Assembly (NCBI RefSeq): GCF_003001695.1
Contig: NZ_PVYX01000001.1
Span: 1,426,001 to 1,490,000, forward strand
Reading direction: 5' to 3'
DNA: 64,000 nt
Source: Flagellimonas meridianipacifica
GTDB taxonomy: Bacteria; Bacteroidota; Bacteroidia; Flavobacteriales; Flavobacteriaceae
The position numbers were made by a program, and so were the translations under genes. Every line of letters starts with the position of its first letter. The stretch's first letter is position 1. Below the pieces are notes generated by a model. It was not told the origin of the DNA, searched no databases, and was given only the letters and a program-made list of their open reading frames with translations. This document shows, in pieces, positions 9,252 through 17,972 of the stretch.

Positions 9252-9743
9252 TTAATCTATACCTATTTTATCGCTTCGTTTTTCGAATAGAAAATTGTCC
9301 TTCCAGATTCCATGGATTTTGGCAACACGTTCGCGTTTGCCAATAAACCTAAACCCCACTTTTTCATGAAGTGCAATGCTGGGCTGATTTTCTGGAAAAA
9401 TTCCTGATTGAATGGTCCAAAATCCGGCCTCTTCACTTTCTGTGACCAACTGTTTCAGGAGAGCTTTGCCGACACCTTTGCCTCTGCTATTCTCACCGAT
9501 ATATACGCTAACTTCTCCAACCCCTCCATAAACACATCTGCTCGATACAGGTGACAGGGCCGCCCATCCCAAAATTAGCCCACCATCTTCAGCTACCAAT
9601 CTGCAGGAGTCTACATGTGCATTATCCCAACTTTCATAAGAAGGAACTTGCTGCTCAAATGTGGCAAAACCAGTTTCTATACCTTCAGAATAAATGCGGG
9701 CCACTTGGTCCCAATCAGAAGCGTGCATGCTACGAATCTTCAT
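9252..9743 (-). CDS. GNAT acetyltransferase, ArsN/phosphinothricin-acetyltransferase-like
   Basis: 163 residues. The N-terminal MKIRSMHASDWDQVARIYSEGI and the segment ETGFATFE are typical of phosphinothricin acetyltransferase-like GNATs; RGKGVGKALL near residue 90 is the acetyl-CoA loop and EKVGFRFIGKRERV the C-terminal strand. ArsN-type members occur in ars operons and acetylate organoarsenical or amino-acid-like substrates. Located between arsC (19-bp gap) and the DUF6428 gene (12-bp gap), so a link with arsenic is inferred. Confidence 0.8.
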   Translation of the reverse strand: MKIRSMHASDWDQVARIYSEGIETGFATFEQQVPSYESWDNAHVDSCRLVAEDGGLILGWAALSPVSSRCVYGGVGEVSVYIGENSRGKGVGKALLKQLVTESEEAGFWTIQSGIFPENQPSIALHEKVGFRFIGKRERVAKIHGIWKDNFLFEKRSDKIGID

Positions 9744-9755
9744 GATGTCGCAAAT

Positions 9756-10256
9756 TTAACAACAACCACTGCCAGGAGCACATGAACTTACTGTTGTTTT
9801 TAAGTTATTTTCTTCAACAGTTTCAGGAACCCCACAGGTGTCTTTTGCTTTGCAATCGGTTTTTTGTACAGAAAGCAAAAACTTAAGCGCATCCTCGGTA
9901 ACGGAATAGCCGGAAACATAAAGTTGTGCGGTATGAAACTCATTGTTGCTATATTCCAGTTTAAGTTCGGCATCCTTAACCATAGGTTTTATGCGATTTA
10001 CCTTGTTTAAAATCCCCAAGGCTTTCGAGGCGGACATAAATTCTGTTTTACCCAGCTCTGAAGGACTTTCCCACAATTGGACTACCGTTTCTTTCCAAAA
10101 ATCGGTTCCAGTTCCACAGTCTACAGAGTCAACGGTGATGTTCTTTACCTCGGTGATGTGATAATTGGCCTTTACCAAAGCGCCCGGTTTGTATTCGAAC
10201 AATAGACTTTTTTGTCTGTTTTCTTGTAATACGGATAAAAATTCTTGAGTGTTCAT
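9756..10256 (-). CDS. DUF6428-family cysteine-rich protein of the ars operon
   Basis: 166 residues, soluble. The N-terminal part (residues 10-110) resembles the uncharacterised DUF6428 family that sits next to arsR in Bacteroidota; it has GALVKANYHITEVKN and VDCGTGTDFWKETVVQLWE. The C-terminal third is cysteine rich (CKAKDTC, SCAPGSGCC as the last residues), which could bind soft metals or As(III). The gene starts 3 bp after arsR ends. Function is unknown; a thiol-based arsenite carrier is only a suggestion. Confidence 0.65.
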   Translation of the reverse strand: MNTQEFLSVLQENRQKSLLFEYKPGALVKANYHITEVKNITVDSVDCGTGTDFWKETVVQLWESPSELGKTEFMSASKALGILNKVNRIKPMVKDAELKLEYSNNEFHTAQLYVSGYSVTEDALKFLLSVQKTDCKAKDTCGVPETVEENNLKTTVSSCAPGSGCC

Positions 10257-10259
10257 AGA

Positions 10260-10583
10260 TTAACAACAGTTAAGGTTAATATTGGAAAAGAAATTATTGA
10301 AAGCTTGCTGTAGTTCCAACCATCTTTCTTGGTCAATACAGTAGCACAAGTTTTTACCTTCGTAAGTTCCCTTGAGCAAGCCAATTTTTTTGATTTCATT
10401 GAGATGCTGGGAAATTGTAGGTTGGGCCAAACCTATTTCATCCACTAAATCATTGCAAATACAGCCTTCTTGTTTACTTATGTATTCCAAAATGGCAATA
10501 CGTGCAGGATGAGCTAAAACTTTGGCCGCTTGAGCCAATTCATTTTGTTGGATGGAAAAGATATGTGTTTTGGAACTACCCAA
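10260..10583 (-). CDS. arsR: ArsR-family metalloregulator (TTG start)
   Basis: 107-residue winged-helix repressor. HPARIAILEYI, then C41-I-C43 at the start of the metal-sensing helix, then the recognition helix region AQPTISQHLNEIKKIGL (residues 53-69). The CIC pair plus further C-terminal cysteines (LNCC) can ligate As(III). Starts at TTG 10583 (M-G-S-S-K-T), since no ATG precedes the conserved domain and family members usually begin close to this point. A perfect palindrome lies 14 bp upstream and is probably its own operator. First gene of the four-gene operon. Confidence 0.9.
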   Translation of the reverse strand: MGSSKTHIFSIQQNELAQAAKVLAHPARIAILEYISKQEGCICNDLVDEIGLAQPTISQHLNEIKKIGLLKGTYEGKNLCYCIDQERWLELQQAFNNFFSNINLNCC

Positions 10584-10597
10584 TGTGATTTAAATTT

Positions 10598-10611
10598 AAT
10601 ATTGCAATATT
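10598..10611 (-). promoter_or_regulatory. ArsR operator palindrome
   Basis: AATATTGCAATATT is a perfect 14-bp palindrome immediately upstream of arsR. AT-rich imperfect or perfect dyads of this kind are typical ArsR/SmtB sites; autorepression released by arsenite is inferred. Confidence 0.65.
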
Positions 10612-10631
10612 ACGATAATAATATGAAATAA

Positions 10632-10659
10632 AAAAGCCAGAGGAATTTTTCTGGCTTTT
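10632..10659 (-). terminator. rho-independent terminator after the TM2 gene
   Basis: Arms AAAAGCCAGA (10632-10641) and TCTGGCTTTT (10650-10659) form a perfect 10-bp stem with an A/T-flanked base. It ends the TM2 transcript 8 bp after its stop codon and insulates arsR. Confidence 0.8.
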
Positions 10660-10666
10660 CCGATTC

Positions 10667-11104
10667 TTAGAACCAAGGTTTTTTGCCCGCTTGATAGGTG
10701 TTATAGAATTCTTCATCCGACTTGGTCAAATAAATGATTCCTTCAATAAGCCCGATAAGGCCCGTTGCCCAAACCAAGAATACACCTACTCCAACACATG
10801 TAAGCACCATACCTACAACTGTTATGCCCAACAAGATGAAGCCTTCTTTTTGATACCCTAAAATGAATTTGTGGATTCCCAGTGAACCCACAATAATTGC
10901 AAGAATGCCTACAAGGATTTTTTTATTTTCCCCTTGAGTGGCACCTTTCAATCCTTCGCCAAATTCTTTGGCCGTCTCTTTGGCTTCTTTACTAAAGTCA
11001 CTAGCTGCTTCCTTGGCATCTTCAGCAGCATCTTTCGCAGCTTCTTTGGCTTTGTCAAAAGCTTCTTCTGCCTTATCTCCTAAATCTTTTTTTTCTTCAG
11101 ACAT
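10667..11104 (-). CDS. TM2-domain membrane protein with apolipoprotein-like N-terminus
   Basis: 145 residues. Residues 1-52 are a charged amphipathic helix with repeated DKAKEAAKDAAEDAKEAA-type heptads/undecads, as in LEA or apolipoprotein-like stress proteins. Residues 58-140 are a TM2 domain: two hydrophobic helices (ILVGILAIIVGSLGIHKFILG and a GITVVGMVL/GLIGLIEGIIYL pair) around the GIHKFILGY turn. Likely an inner-membrane protein with a long cytoplasmic or periplasmic helical arm. Single gene with its own terminator. Function unknown. Confidence 0.8.
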   Translation of the reverse strand: MSEEKKDLGDKAEEAFDKAKEAAKDAAEDAKEAASDFSKEAKETAKEFGEGLKGATQGENKKILVGILAIIVGSLGIHKFILGYQKEGFILLGITVVGMVLTCVGVGVFLVWATGLIGLIEGIIYLTKSDEEFYNTYQAGKKPWF

Positions 11105-11159
11105 GGTATTTTATTTTTTGTTGGTTGTACATGCCTAAAAATAAACATTATTTTGCTTG

Positions 11160-11546
11160 TTAAAGGAAAGCTTTATCAACAGGTTCCCAAAGTTCAATTT
11201 TATTCCCTTCAGGGTCTAGAATCCATCCGAACTTGCCATAATCGTATTCCTCAACTTTATCGATTACCGTAACCCCTTCAGATTTTAATACTTCCAATAG
11301 CTCTTTGAGGTTTTCCACCCTAAAGTTCATCATAAACTGCTTTTCGCTAGGACTGAAATATTCCGTGTCTTCCTTGAAAGGGCTCCACTGCGTCATACAG
11401 TCTTTTCCATCTTTATCCTTCCACCAAAAACTCCATCCGTAATTGTCCACAGGTATGCCTAAATGTGTCTTGTACCAAGTTTTGATGTGATCAGGGTCTT
11501 TGGACTTAAAGAAAAATCCTCCTATTCCGGTTACTCTATTTTTCAT
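11160..11546 (-). CDS. VOC-superfamily (glyoxalase-like) protein
   Basis: 128 residues with the paired beta-alpha-beta-beta-beta modules of the vicinal oxygen chelate fold: an N-terminal GGFFFKSKDPDHIKTWYKTHLGI module and a C-terminal WILDPEGNKIELWEPV module with the metal-ligand glutamate position (E122 region). Substrate unknown. Its ATG overlaps the stop of the upstream DUF1801 gene (ATGA at 11543-11546), so the two are coupled and belong to the LuxR/DUF4199 cluster. Confidence 0.85.
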   Translation of the reverse strand: MKNRVTGIGGFFFKSKDPDHIKTWYKTHLGIPVDNYGWSFWWKDKDGKDCMTQWSPFKEDTEYFSPSEKQFMMNFRVENLKELLEVLKSEGVTVIDKVEEYDYGKFGWILDPEGNKIELWEPVDKAFL

Positions 11547-11998
11547 TTTTTGATGTTCTTTTCATATAAATTAATCCAATCTTCAGGGGTCATTTTTTGA
11601 CATAGCTCTGCAATAAGTTTATACGGAATGTTTTCCATTTTCTTGAATCTGATACAGCTCTTACCCATATCCAATTTGGTCTTCACGTATTTTGGATACT
11701 CGCCCACAAACCAATCCAATAGTTTTTTATCCGCATATATCCCTGAATGGTACAAAGCCACAAAGTTCTTCTGTGAAGCAATATTGATAAAGGGTAACGG
11801 CAGTTTTGGGTCACAATGATATCCATTCGGATAAAGGGAATGGGGTACAACATAACCTATCATTTTATAGCTAATGCATTCTTCAAAGCCCTTCGGCAAA
11901 TTTTCTTTAATGGACTTTCTTAATATGGATACTGCTTCCTTTCTTTCTTGTGGAAGTTTGGCAATGTATTCATCCGGAGTTTTTGCATCTATGGTCAT
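11543..11998 (-). CDS. DUF1801 / YdhG-like protein
   Basis: 151 residues. Contains the DUF1801 core: TPDEYIAKLPQERKE at the N-terminus, FEECISYKMIGY and the CIRFKKMENIPYKLIAELC segment near the C-terminus. The family fold is known but its biochemical role is not. It sits 7 bp after the DUF4199 gene and overlaps the VOC gene; this grouping with a LuxR-like regulator is common in flavobacteria. Confidence 0.82.
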   Translation of the reverse strand: MTIDAKTPDEYIAKLPQERKEAVSILRKSIKENLPKGFEECISYKMIGYVVPHSLYPNGYHCDPKLPLPFINIASQKNFVALYHSGIYADKKLLDWFVGEYPKYVKTKLDMGKSCIRFKKMENIPYKLIAELCQKMTPEDWINLYEKNIKK

Positions 11999-12005
11999 GG
12001 TAAAA

Positions 12006-12512
12006 TTATTTTCGTTGCAATATCAGTGCAGAAAGTAATGAAACAATAAATCCGATTACAAAAACGGTTAAGGCCATGAACAGAAATGTCATTAAAGGAT
12101 TGGCAAAGAGTTCTTTTTGGGCATCCATCTCCGCCTTTTTTACCTCAAATTCTTCGGCAGGCATGGTTTCTTCCATGGTTTTAAGGGTTTGCGAGTAGTA
12201 TGTGTCCATAAAGTCAGGATTCAAAACCTCTGTATAGATGACATCCAAAACCCCAAACACCAATGCAGTGATAAGACTTATGAGTAGACCGATGACCAAC
12301 GCGTTTTTGAAACTGACCTTTCCTTCATTTTCTTTATCCCTATAATGCTTGATTCCAAAAAAGACAAAGCTTAAAGACAAAATCATGGATAGGTATCCAA
12401 GAGCTTCTTGGGTTGATAAAGGCAAATCATCAAGGACAAACCAACTGACCAAAAAAAGGCCACAAATGGCTATCGCTCCATATATACCATATTTGATTAC
12501 TGTTTTTTTCAT
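12006..12512 (-). CDS. DUF4199 integral membrane protein
   Basis: 168 residues from ATG 12512, with four predicted membrane helices (residues about 7-27, 35-53, 67-90 and 140-165) and a long loop with ETMPAEEFEVKKAEMDAQKE between the third and fourth. This is the DUF4199 family, function unknown. ATG 12512 is preferred over an in-frame start at 12569 because a -7-like box, TACCTTTG on the minus strand (12536-12543), lies inside that extension and the extension is Ser/Thr-rich and unlike the family. Confidence 0.8.
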   Translation of the reverse strand: MKKTVIKYGIYGAIAICGLFLVSWFVLDDLPLSTQEALGYLSMILSLSFVFFGIKHYRDKENEGKVSFKNALVIGLLISLITALVFGVLDVIYTEVLNPDFMDTYYSQTLKTMEETMPAEEFEVKKAEMDAQKELFANPLMTFLFMALTVFVIGFIVSLLSALILQRK

Positions 12513-12572
12513 ACGGTTCGGTTTTAAGTTTGGTCCAAAGGTAGAAGAGGAGGTAGTTTTGGAACTCATACT

Positions 12573-12601
12573 AAAGTACCAAAAGTGTGGTACTTTGGTA
12601 C
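12573..12601. promoter_or_regulatory. inverted repeat upstream of the DUF4199 promoter
   Basis: Perfect arms AAAGTACC (12573-12580) and GGTACTTT (12589-12596) with an 8-bp spacer, followed directly by another GGTAC half-site. It lies between the LuxR-like gene and the DUF4199 -7 box, where an activator would bind. The neighbouring LuxR-type protein is the obvious candidate. Confidence 0.45.
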
Positions 12602-12609
12602 AAAAAGGG

Positions 12610-13026
12610 CTATTCCGTAATGATTTTAAGCTCTTTTGCCTTTTGGATGGCCTGGGTTCTGCGTTTTACATCCAATTTTACCAACAAATTCGAGACATGG
12701 GTTTTGATGGTGCTTTCGGAAAGATGTAGTTTTTCTCCTATTTCTCTGTTGGATAGTCCTTTTATCACTTGTTCCAATACCTCATATTCTCTTTTGCTTA
12801 TACCAAGGTCTTCCAATTTCTTAAGGTCTATTGGAATAGGTTTTGAACCATCTTTTGTAAGTCCCTTTTTATTGATGTAAACACCGATAACGAAAAACAA
12901 AACGGCAATAATGGAAATCAACAGTTCAATGTTGAGATTCCCAGACCGATAGGAATACTCGCTTAATTTGAATAGAACTAGGAGGGCGATTATAAGGGAA
13001 GAAAAAACGAATACGGTTTTTTTCAC
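12610..13026 (-). CDS. membrane-anchored LuxR-type transcriptional regulator
   Basis: 138 residues. Two hydrophobic helices at the N-terminus (residues 4-20 and 33-52) anchor it in the inner membrane; residues about 73-136 form a LuxR-type HTH with LGISKREYEVLEQVIKGLS, NREIGEKLHLSESTIKTHVSNLLVKL (recognition helix around ESTIKTHVS). There is no receiver domain, so the membrane part may sense or be controlled by the DUF4199 protein encoded next. Starts at GTG 13026. Confidence 0.82.
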   Translation of the reverse strand: MKKTVFVFSSLIIALLVLFKLSEYSYRSGNLNIELLISIIAVLFFVIGVYINKKGLTKDGSKPIPIDLKKLEDLGISKREYEVLEQVIKGLSNREIGEKLHLSESTIKTHVSNLLVKLDVKRRTQAIQKAKELKIITE

Positions 13027-13035
13027 ACCATAAAT

Positions 13036-13968
13036 TTAACAAAAGCGCTCTTTGATTTTATCGACTATGGTTTGGGCCAGCTTTTCCTTGCTTTCAAAGG
13101 TCCAGCCTGCCACATGCGGCGATAGCATGACATTCTTGGCCTTTCTCAAATATTTAAAAGCCTTTGGCTTTTGCAAGAACATATTTTCAAAGGACTTTTT
13201 CTCATACTCCAAAACATCCAAACCAGCGCCCAATACCTTTCCAGTCTTTAGGCCTTTTACTAAATCTTCCGTTACTACGCATTTGCCCCGGGCGGTATTT
13301 ATAAACCAGAAAGGCTTGTGAAACCCTTCAATGAAATCTTTATTTATCATACCCAAAGTAGACTCGGTTTGGGGGACGTGTAGGCTAACAACGTCTGATT
13401 TTTGTTGGAACTCCATAATCCCGACCTGTCTTGCATTTTCATCTCCAACACCTCCGATTATGTCATAGCAGATAATCTCAACATCAAAGCCCCTTAGCTT
13501 TTTGGCAAAAGCCTTGCCCATATTTCCATAGCCCAATATACCCACTGTCTTACCATCCAATTCCACACCCCTGTTTCCTTCTCTGTCCCACTTTCCCTTT
13601 CTAACTTCTCGATGTGCTTTGTTCAATTTGTTTAGCAAGGACAGTAACATGCCAAGAGCATGCTCACCCACTGCATTTCGGTTTCCTTCAGGTGCAGAAG
13701 CAAGGAAGATGTCTTTTTGTTTTGCATATTTTGTGTCAATATTCTCCAGTCCGGCACCAACACGACCAATGAACTTTAAGTTTGTGGCTCTATCCAAAAA
13801 ACTTTGGTCCAGAGTAAACCTACTGCGAATTATCACACCATCATATTCATGTATCTTCTTTTCTATCTCTTCTTTAGAGGAGGTATAATCTTCATGGTTT
13901 TCAAAGCCGAGTGCCGCCAACTGATCTATTAAAAGAGGGTGGTTGGTATCCAGGTGGAGTACTTTCAT
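13036..13968 (-). CDS. D-2-hydroxyacid dehydrogenase (SerA-like)
   Basis: 310 residues from ATG 13968. Contains the Rossmann motif GILGYGNMGKAFAKKL, the catalytic arginine in NTARGK, the ...EYE acidic site and the SPHVAGWT histidine, i.e. the Arg/Glu/His set of NAD-dependent D-2-hydroxyacid dehydrogenases. It resembles 3-phosphoglycerate dehydrogenase but lacks the C-terminal ACT domain. Substrate could be 3-phosphoglycerate or another 2-hydroxyacid. An in-frame upstream start (13989) adds seven unlikely residues. Confidence 0.85.
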   Translation of the reverse strand: MKVLHLDTNHPLLIDQLAALGFENHEDYTSSKEEIEKKIHEYDGVIIRSRFTLDQSFLDRATNLKFIGRVGAGLENIDTKYAKQKDIFLASAPEGNRNAVGEHALGMLLSLLNKLNKAHREVRKGKWDREGNRGVELDGKTVGILGYGNMGKAFAKKLRGFDVEIICYDIIGGVGDENARQVGIMEFQQKSDVVSLHVPQTESTLGMINKDFIEGFHKPFWFINTARGKCVVTEDLVKGLKTGKVLGAGLDVLEYEKKSFENMFLQKPKAFKYLRKAKNVMLSPHVAGWTFESKEKLAQTIVDKIKERFC

Positions 13969-14319
13969 AAAAAATGCGTCTTGTCGCAATTTACAATTTC
14001 CGAATAAATTTCAAATGCCAAATAATTGGAAGAGTTACTATATACATTCGGTCGAAATTTGAATAAACACGACTTAAATTGCAGAATTGATTCATAGCGA
14101 TGGTTAATTTCAATTCAATAGACCTTGTGGTACTGCTAAACAATGTTCAAAGGTCTTTTTTTGACAATTACTTTGCCAATACTTCATCAAAAAAGAACCG
14201 GCCTACAATAATTCAATTACCGAAACAAAATGGAGGTATAGTTTGTTCCGCTGTATACATTGGGGCGATTGGCCTTGGTTTTCCTTTTAAACTAGCGGTA
14301 AACTTTAAAGAAAAACCTC
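13969..14319. other. intergenic region without a recognised gene
   Basis: 350 bp between two divergent genes. AT-rich. A 100-codon open frame from 14100 overlaps the next gene out of frame and looks like chance. Presumably holds the promoters of both neighbours; no clean TAnnTTTG pair was found. Confidence 0.5.
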
Positions 14320-15258
14320 ATGAAAACAATCAAACTCAATTCATTAAAGGGAATCATGGTTTTTTCCATTTCCCTACTTTTTTTATCATCATGTACAGAT
14401 GATTTTATCGGAAAGATTTCCGAAAAAGCCTCAGTGGAAACCGTAGTGCCCAACTTCGCAGGTAATGATGGTGTTTCCATCGACAGACAGGGAAATGTAT
14501 TGACAAGTAATTTTGGCAACTTTTCGGGAACGGAAGTTTTTCGTACCATGCCGAGAACTGGAGAATTCGAGGTTGCCGTGGATAGTGTTTTTGCACCTAC
14601 TGGAAACGCAGTAGACCGACGCGGGAACATTATCGTAGTAAACAATATCCGCTTTACGGCTCAAAATGATGGTAGTACCGAAGCAGATGTGTTAAAAGTA
14701 GCTCCAGATGGTACCCGAACCGTGCTGGCGACCTTACCTGGGTTTCCTGCCGGCCTCACCTTGGACCACAAGGGCAACGCCTATGTTACAAACCTCAATC
14801 TTCCCGTGGTACATAAGGTCACCCCTCAAGGTGAGGTAAGTATTTATGCAGAAGATGCTCGGATAGCGGGTTCTATAGGGCTAGATTTTGATAATAAAGG
14901 TAATCTGTATATAGGTAATTTTGCATCAGGGGAAATAATCAAGGTATCAGTAAGTGGTACCTTAGAATCCCTGGCCACCCTGCCAACCGTGGTTGAAGGT
15001 TTTGTGTTGGGTTATTTAACCCATTTTGCGGGATCCCTTTTTGTAACCGCCATTGGAGAAAATGTAATCTATAGAGTTACCTTGTCGGGAGATATTTCAG
15101 TGTTTGCAGGTACCGGTGAATTGGGCGCAACAGATGGGTCTTTGGAAGAGGCCTCTTTTAATGCTCCCAACGGAATAGCGGTAGACCCCTTGAGAAGGAT
15201 AATTTATATCTCCGAATTTGGAGCAGGTGGTGGATTGAGGTCGATTAAACTTAAGTAG
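14320..15258 (+). CDS. lipoprotein with SMP-30/NHL-type beta-propeller
   Basis: 312 residues. Lipoprotein signal with the lipobox LLFLSSC (Cys near residue 28). The rest is six-bladed propeller repeats of the type DGVSIDRQGNVLTSN, GNAVDRRGNIIVVNN, AGLTLDHKGNAYVTN, IGLDFDNKGNLYIGN and NGIAVDPLRRIIYIS, each with the G-x-D-x-x-G-N pattern of SMP-30/gluconolactonase and NHL repeats. Probably an envelope-bound lactonase-like or scaffold protein; catalytic metal ligands were not assigned. Confidence 0.82.
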   Translation: MKTIKLNSLKGIMVFSISLLFLSSCTDDFIGKISEKASVETVVPNFAGNDGVSIDRQGNVLTSNFGNFSGTEVFRTMPRTGEFEVAVDSVFAPTGNAVDRRGNIIVVNNIRFTAQNDGSTEADVLKVAPDGTRTVLATLPGFPAGLTLDHKGNAYVTNLNLPVVHKVTPQGEVSIYAEDARIAGSIGLDFDNKGNLYIGNFASGEIIKVSVSGTLESLATLPTVVEGFVLGYLTHFAGSLFVTAIGENVIYRVTLSGDISVFAGTGELGATDGSLEEASFNAPNGIAVDPLRRIIYISEFGAGGGLRSIKLK

Positions 15259-15275
15259 TGTGACCAGTTGTTGAG

Positions 15276-15318
15276 GAACACCGGTGGTTTTTTTAAAAAT
15301 CACTGGTGTTCTATTTTT
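15276..15318 (+). terminator. rho-independent terminator after the propeller lipoprotein
   Basis: GAACACCGGTG (15276-15286) pairs with CACTGGTGTTC (15301-15311), one G-U, followed by TATTTTTTT. The loop also contains T7/A5 runs. It lies 17 bp after the stop. Confidence 0.8.
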
Positions 15319-15335
15319 TTATGATTTAGGAGCGG

Positions 15336-15701
15336 TTATATTTTCGGGTATTCCGTTTGGGTCATTTCATGTTGGACGTTACCTGTATGGGCTGTATCAA
15401 GTTTTTCAAACAATAATAAATGCACTTCTTCCCCGTCTTTGGTGGAAGGGCAGTGTTCCACTCCTTTGGGTACAACAATAATCTCTCCTTCTTTCACTTC
15501 TTCCGTTCTGTCCCGAAACTTCATATACAGCGTCCCTTTCAGGACCTGAAAAAGTTCATCTTCATTGTCATGTGAATGCCAAACAAATTCTCCCTGTACT
15601 TTGGCCAAGATTACCTGCATGTCATCCACCGTGGCAATTTGGTGGGGATGCCATTGTTTTGAAAAGGCAGCATGTTTTTCCTTTAGATTGATAGGTTTCA
15701 T
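15336..15701 (-). CDS. cupin-domain protein
   Basis: 121-residue single-domain cupin. Motif 1 is WHSHDNEDELFQVLKG (His-x-His, Glu) and motif 2 is VPKGVEHCP, giving the 3-His/1-Glu metal site. Soluble, no signal. Lies just downstream of mgtE on the same strand (13-bp gap) and may be read with it. Substrate or ligand unknown. Confidence 0.83.
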   Translation of the reverse strand: MKPINLKEKHAAFSKQWHPHQIATVDDMQVILAKVQGEFVWHSHDNEDELFQVLKGTLYMKFRDRTEEVKEGEIIVVPKGVEHCPSTKDGEEVHLLLFEKLDTAHTGNVQHEMTQTEYPKI

Positions 15702-15714
15702 ACAATAAGCTGAT

Positions 15715-17067
15715 TTAGATTCCTAAAATAATTTTTGCAATCCAGAAATAGATAAGGATTCCGAAAATATCATTACTGGTGGTAATAAAAGGCCCAGTCG
15801 CTATAGCTGGGTCAATTCCACGTTGATTTAAAAAAAGTGGTATAAAAGTGCCGATTATTCCAGCTACCACAATCACGGCAACCAAAGAAATGGAGATGGC
15901 CATTGCAGTTGATAAGTCACCTTTCCATATCCAAGTGAAGAACAACAGCAAAATAGCAAGAATCAATCCATTTAAAAGGGCCAAAAGCATTTCTTTCCAT
16001 AGGCGATTTCCAACACTTCCTTTAAGGTCATCATTGGCCAAACCTTGCACTATGATTGCGCTGGACTGTACTCCGACGTTTCCTGCCATTGCAGCAATAA
16101 GTGGGGTGAAGAAAAAAAGTATGGCGTGTTGTGCTATCATCTCTTCAAAGCCACCCATAATGGCCGCTGCCCCCAATCCGCCAAACAATCCTAAAATCAA
16201 CCAAGGTAAGCGGGCACGCGTCAATTCCCAAATACTATCGTCCGCTTCCACATCTTGGGAAATACCCGCGGCCAATTGATAATCCTTATCCGCTTCTTCA
16301 CGAATAACATCGACAATATCGTCAATGGTGATGCGACCTACCAAACGTCCAATTTCGTCTACCACAGGTATTGCCTCCAAATCGTATTTGGACATGATTT
16401 TGGCCACTTCTTCACCCTTTTCATTGACGGTAACAGAATCTACTTTAGGAATGTAAACATCTTTGATGTGCGTCTTAGTGGATGTTGTCAAAAGGTCCTT
16501 TAAGGAGAGTCTCCCTTTTAATTTGCCTTCATCGTCCACTACATAAATGGAATGGACTCGGGTTACATTCTCAGCTTGAGCCCTCATTTCCTTGACACAG
16601 GTAAGCACATTCCAGTTTTCATTGACTTGAACCAACTCCTTTGCCATAAGACCCCCTGCGGTATCTTCATCGTAGCGTAACAGGTCTACAATATCCTTCG
16701 CATGTTCCTTGTCCTCAATTTCAGAGATGACCTTCTGAACAATATCCTTGGGCAGTTCACTGACAATGTCGGCCGCGTCATCCGTGTCCAGCTCCTCCAA
16801 CTCTCCGGCAATCTCTTTTACCGATAGATTGTTAAGAACGGCCTCACGCATATCCTCGTCCATCTCCGCAAGAATATCCGAGGTTTTTTCGCTGTCCAAT
16901 AGCTTAATGAGATAGGTAGCCTCTTCAACTTCAAGCTCATCCGCAATTTCGGCGATATCCGCATAGTGAAACTCCTTCATCATGAGTCGCAAATCGCCAT
17001 TTTTGCGGTCTGCAATCAGTTGTTGGATTTCAACAAGAAGCTCATCTGTAAGTTTAAACGGAGTCAT
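15715..17067 (-). CDS. mgtE: magnesium transporter MgtE
   Basis: 450 residues in the order expected for MgtE: an N-terminal superhelical MgtE_N domain with repeated [15 protein letters not shown]-type acidic helices (residues 20-130), two CBS domains (about 135-255), then a five-helix membrane domain (285-450) with the [17 protein letters not shown] pore-type segment and [17 protein letters not shown] at the end. Mg2+ uptake channel gated by cytoplasmic Mg2+. The start overlaps the rsmA end by 14 bp, so the two are coupled. Confidence 0.95.
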   Translation of the reverse strand: MTPFKLTDELLVEIQQLIADRKNGDLRLMMKEFHYADIAEIADELEVEEATYLIKLLDSEKTSDILAEMDEDMREAVLNNLSVKEIAGELEELDTDDAADIVSELPKDIVQKVISEIEDKEHAKDIVDLLRYDEDTAGGLMAKELVQVNENWNVLTCVKEMRAQAENVTRVHSIYVVDDEGKLKGRLSLKDLLTTSTKTHIKDVYIPKVDSVTVNEKGEEVAKIMSKYDLEAIPVVDEIGRLVGRITIDDIVDVIREEADKDYQLAAGISQDVEADDSIWELTRARLPWLILGLFGGLGAAAIMGGFEEMIAQHAILFFFTPLIAAMAGNVGVQSSAIIVQGLANDDLKGSVGNRLWKEMLLALLNGLILAILLLFFTWIWKGDLSTAMAISISLVAVIVVAGIIGTFIPLFLNQRGIDPAIATGPFITTSNDIFGILIYFWIAKIILGI

Positions 17068-17905
17068 TGGCTATCTGCTGTGTCAGTGAAACAAAATCAG
17101 CTACATCAAGCTGTTCAGGACGCTGACCAAAGATAGTATCTTCTTTTAGATTATCGGAGAGATTGAAGGTTTTAAGGCTGTTTCGCAAAGTCTTTCTCCT
17201 TTGGTTGAAAGCAGCTTTCACAACTTTAAAGAACAGATGCTCATCGCAAGGGAGTTTATACTCATTTTTGCGTGTAAGGCGCAATACTCCCGACTGAACT
17301 TTTGGCGGTGGGTCAAACACTTGGGGATGAACCGTGAAAAGATATTCGGCCTTATAAAAGGCTTGGACCAAAACGGATAAAATCCCATAAGTTTTGCTTC
17401 CTGATGTTTCGCAAATACGCTGGGCGACTTCTTTTTGGAACATTCCTGAAAACTCAGGGATTTGGTTGCGCATTTCCAAAACCTTGAAAACAATTTGGCT
17501 TGAAATATTGTAGGGAAAATTACCGGTTATTGCGAATTGCTCATCACCATAAAGTTGCTTTAAATCAAACTTTAGAAAATCAGCCTCAATCACATTGAGT
17601 CTATTGTTCTTTTCTAAAACGTTTGGGTGTTCCAGCGGAAAACTATGATTGAGATAAACTATGGATTCGGCATCCAAATCCATTGCTACTAAGTCTAAAT
17701 CCCTTAAAAGAAGATATTTTGTCAATACGCCCATACCTGGGCCAATTTCCAAAACATTGGTATATCCCTCTAGGGATAGGGTTTCCGCAATACGCTTGGC
17801 TATAGCTTCATCTTTCAAGAAATGTTGACCAAGATGCTTCTTTGCCTTTACTAGGTTTTCGTCATGTCCATTTGGGGTAGGTTTTTTTTTCTTTTTTTTG
17901 GACAC
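17054..17905 (-). CDS. rsmA: 16S rRNA adenine dimethyltransferase RsmA/KsgA
   Basis: Dimethylates two adjacent adenines near the 3' end of 16S rRNA. 283 residues. SAM motif [16 protein letters not shown], the catalytic [11 protein letters not shown] motif and the C-terminal [13 protein letters not shown] helix are all present. Starts at GTG 17905 and opens with a run of lysines (KKKKKK) encoded by an A-rich homopolymer, a site prone to slippage. Overlaps mgtE by 14 bp. Confidence 0.95.
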   Translation of the reverse strand: MSKKKKKKPTPNGHDENLVKAKKHLGQHFLKDEAIAKRIAETLSLEGYTNVLEIGPGMGVLTKYLLLRDLDLVAMDLDAESIVYLNHSFPLEHPNVLEKNNRLNVIEADFLKFDLKQLYGDEQFAITGNFPYNISSQIVFKVLEMRNQIPEFSGMFQKEVAQRICETSGSKTYGILSVLVQAFYKAEYLFTVHPQVFDPPPKVQSGVLRLTRKNEYKLPCDEHLFFKVVKAAFNQRRKTLRNSLKTFNLSDNLKEDTIFGQRPEQLDVADFVSLTQQIANDSV

Positions 17906-17972
17906 GGTAGGTTTTTTTGCAAGTTACTGGGATTTTTTGACTTGGATTAGAGTCGGTTTCGAAAAAGCCGTT

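Noticed and set aside
14100-14402. 100-codon open frame between the dehydrogenase and propeller genes
   Set aside because: Overlaps the lipoprotein gene start out of frame, no domain or start context, composition like intergenic DNA.
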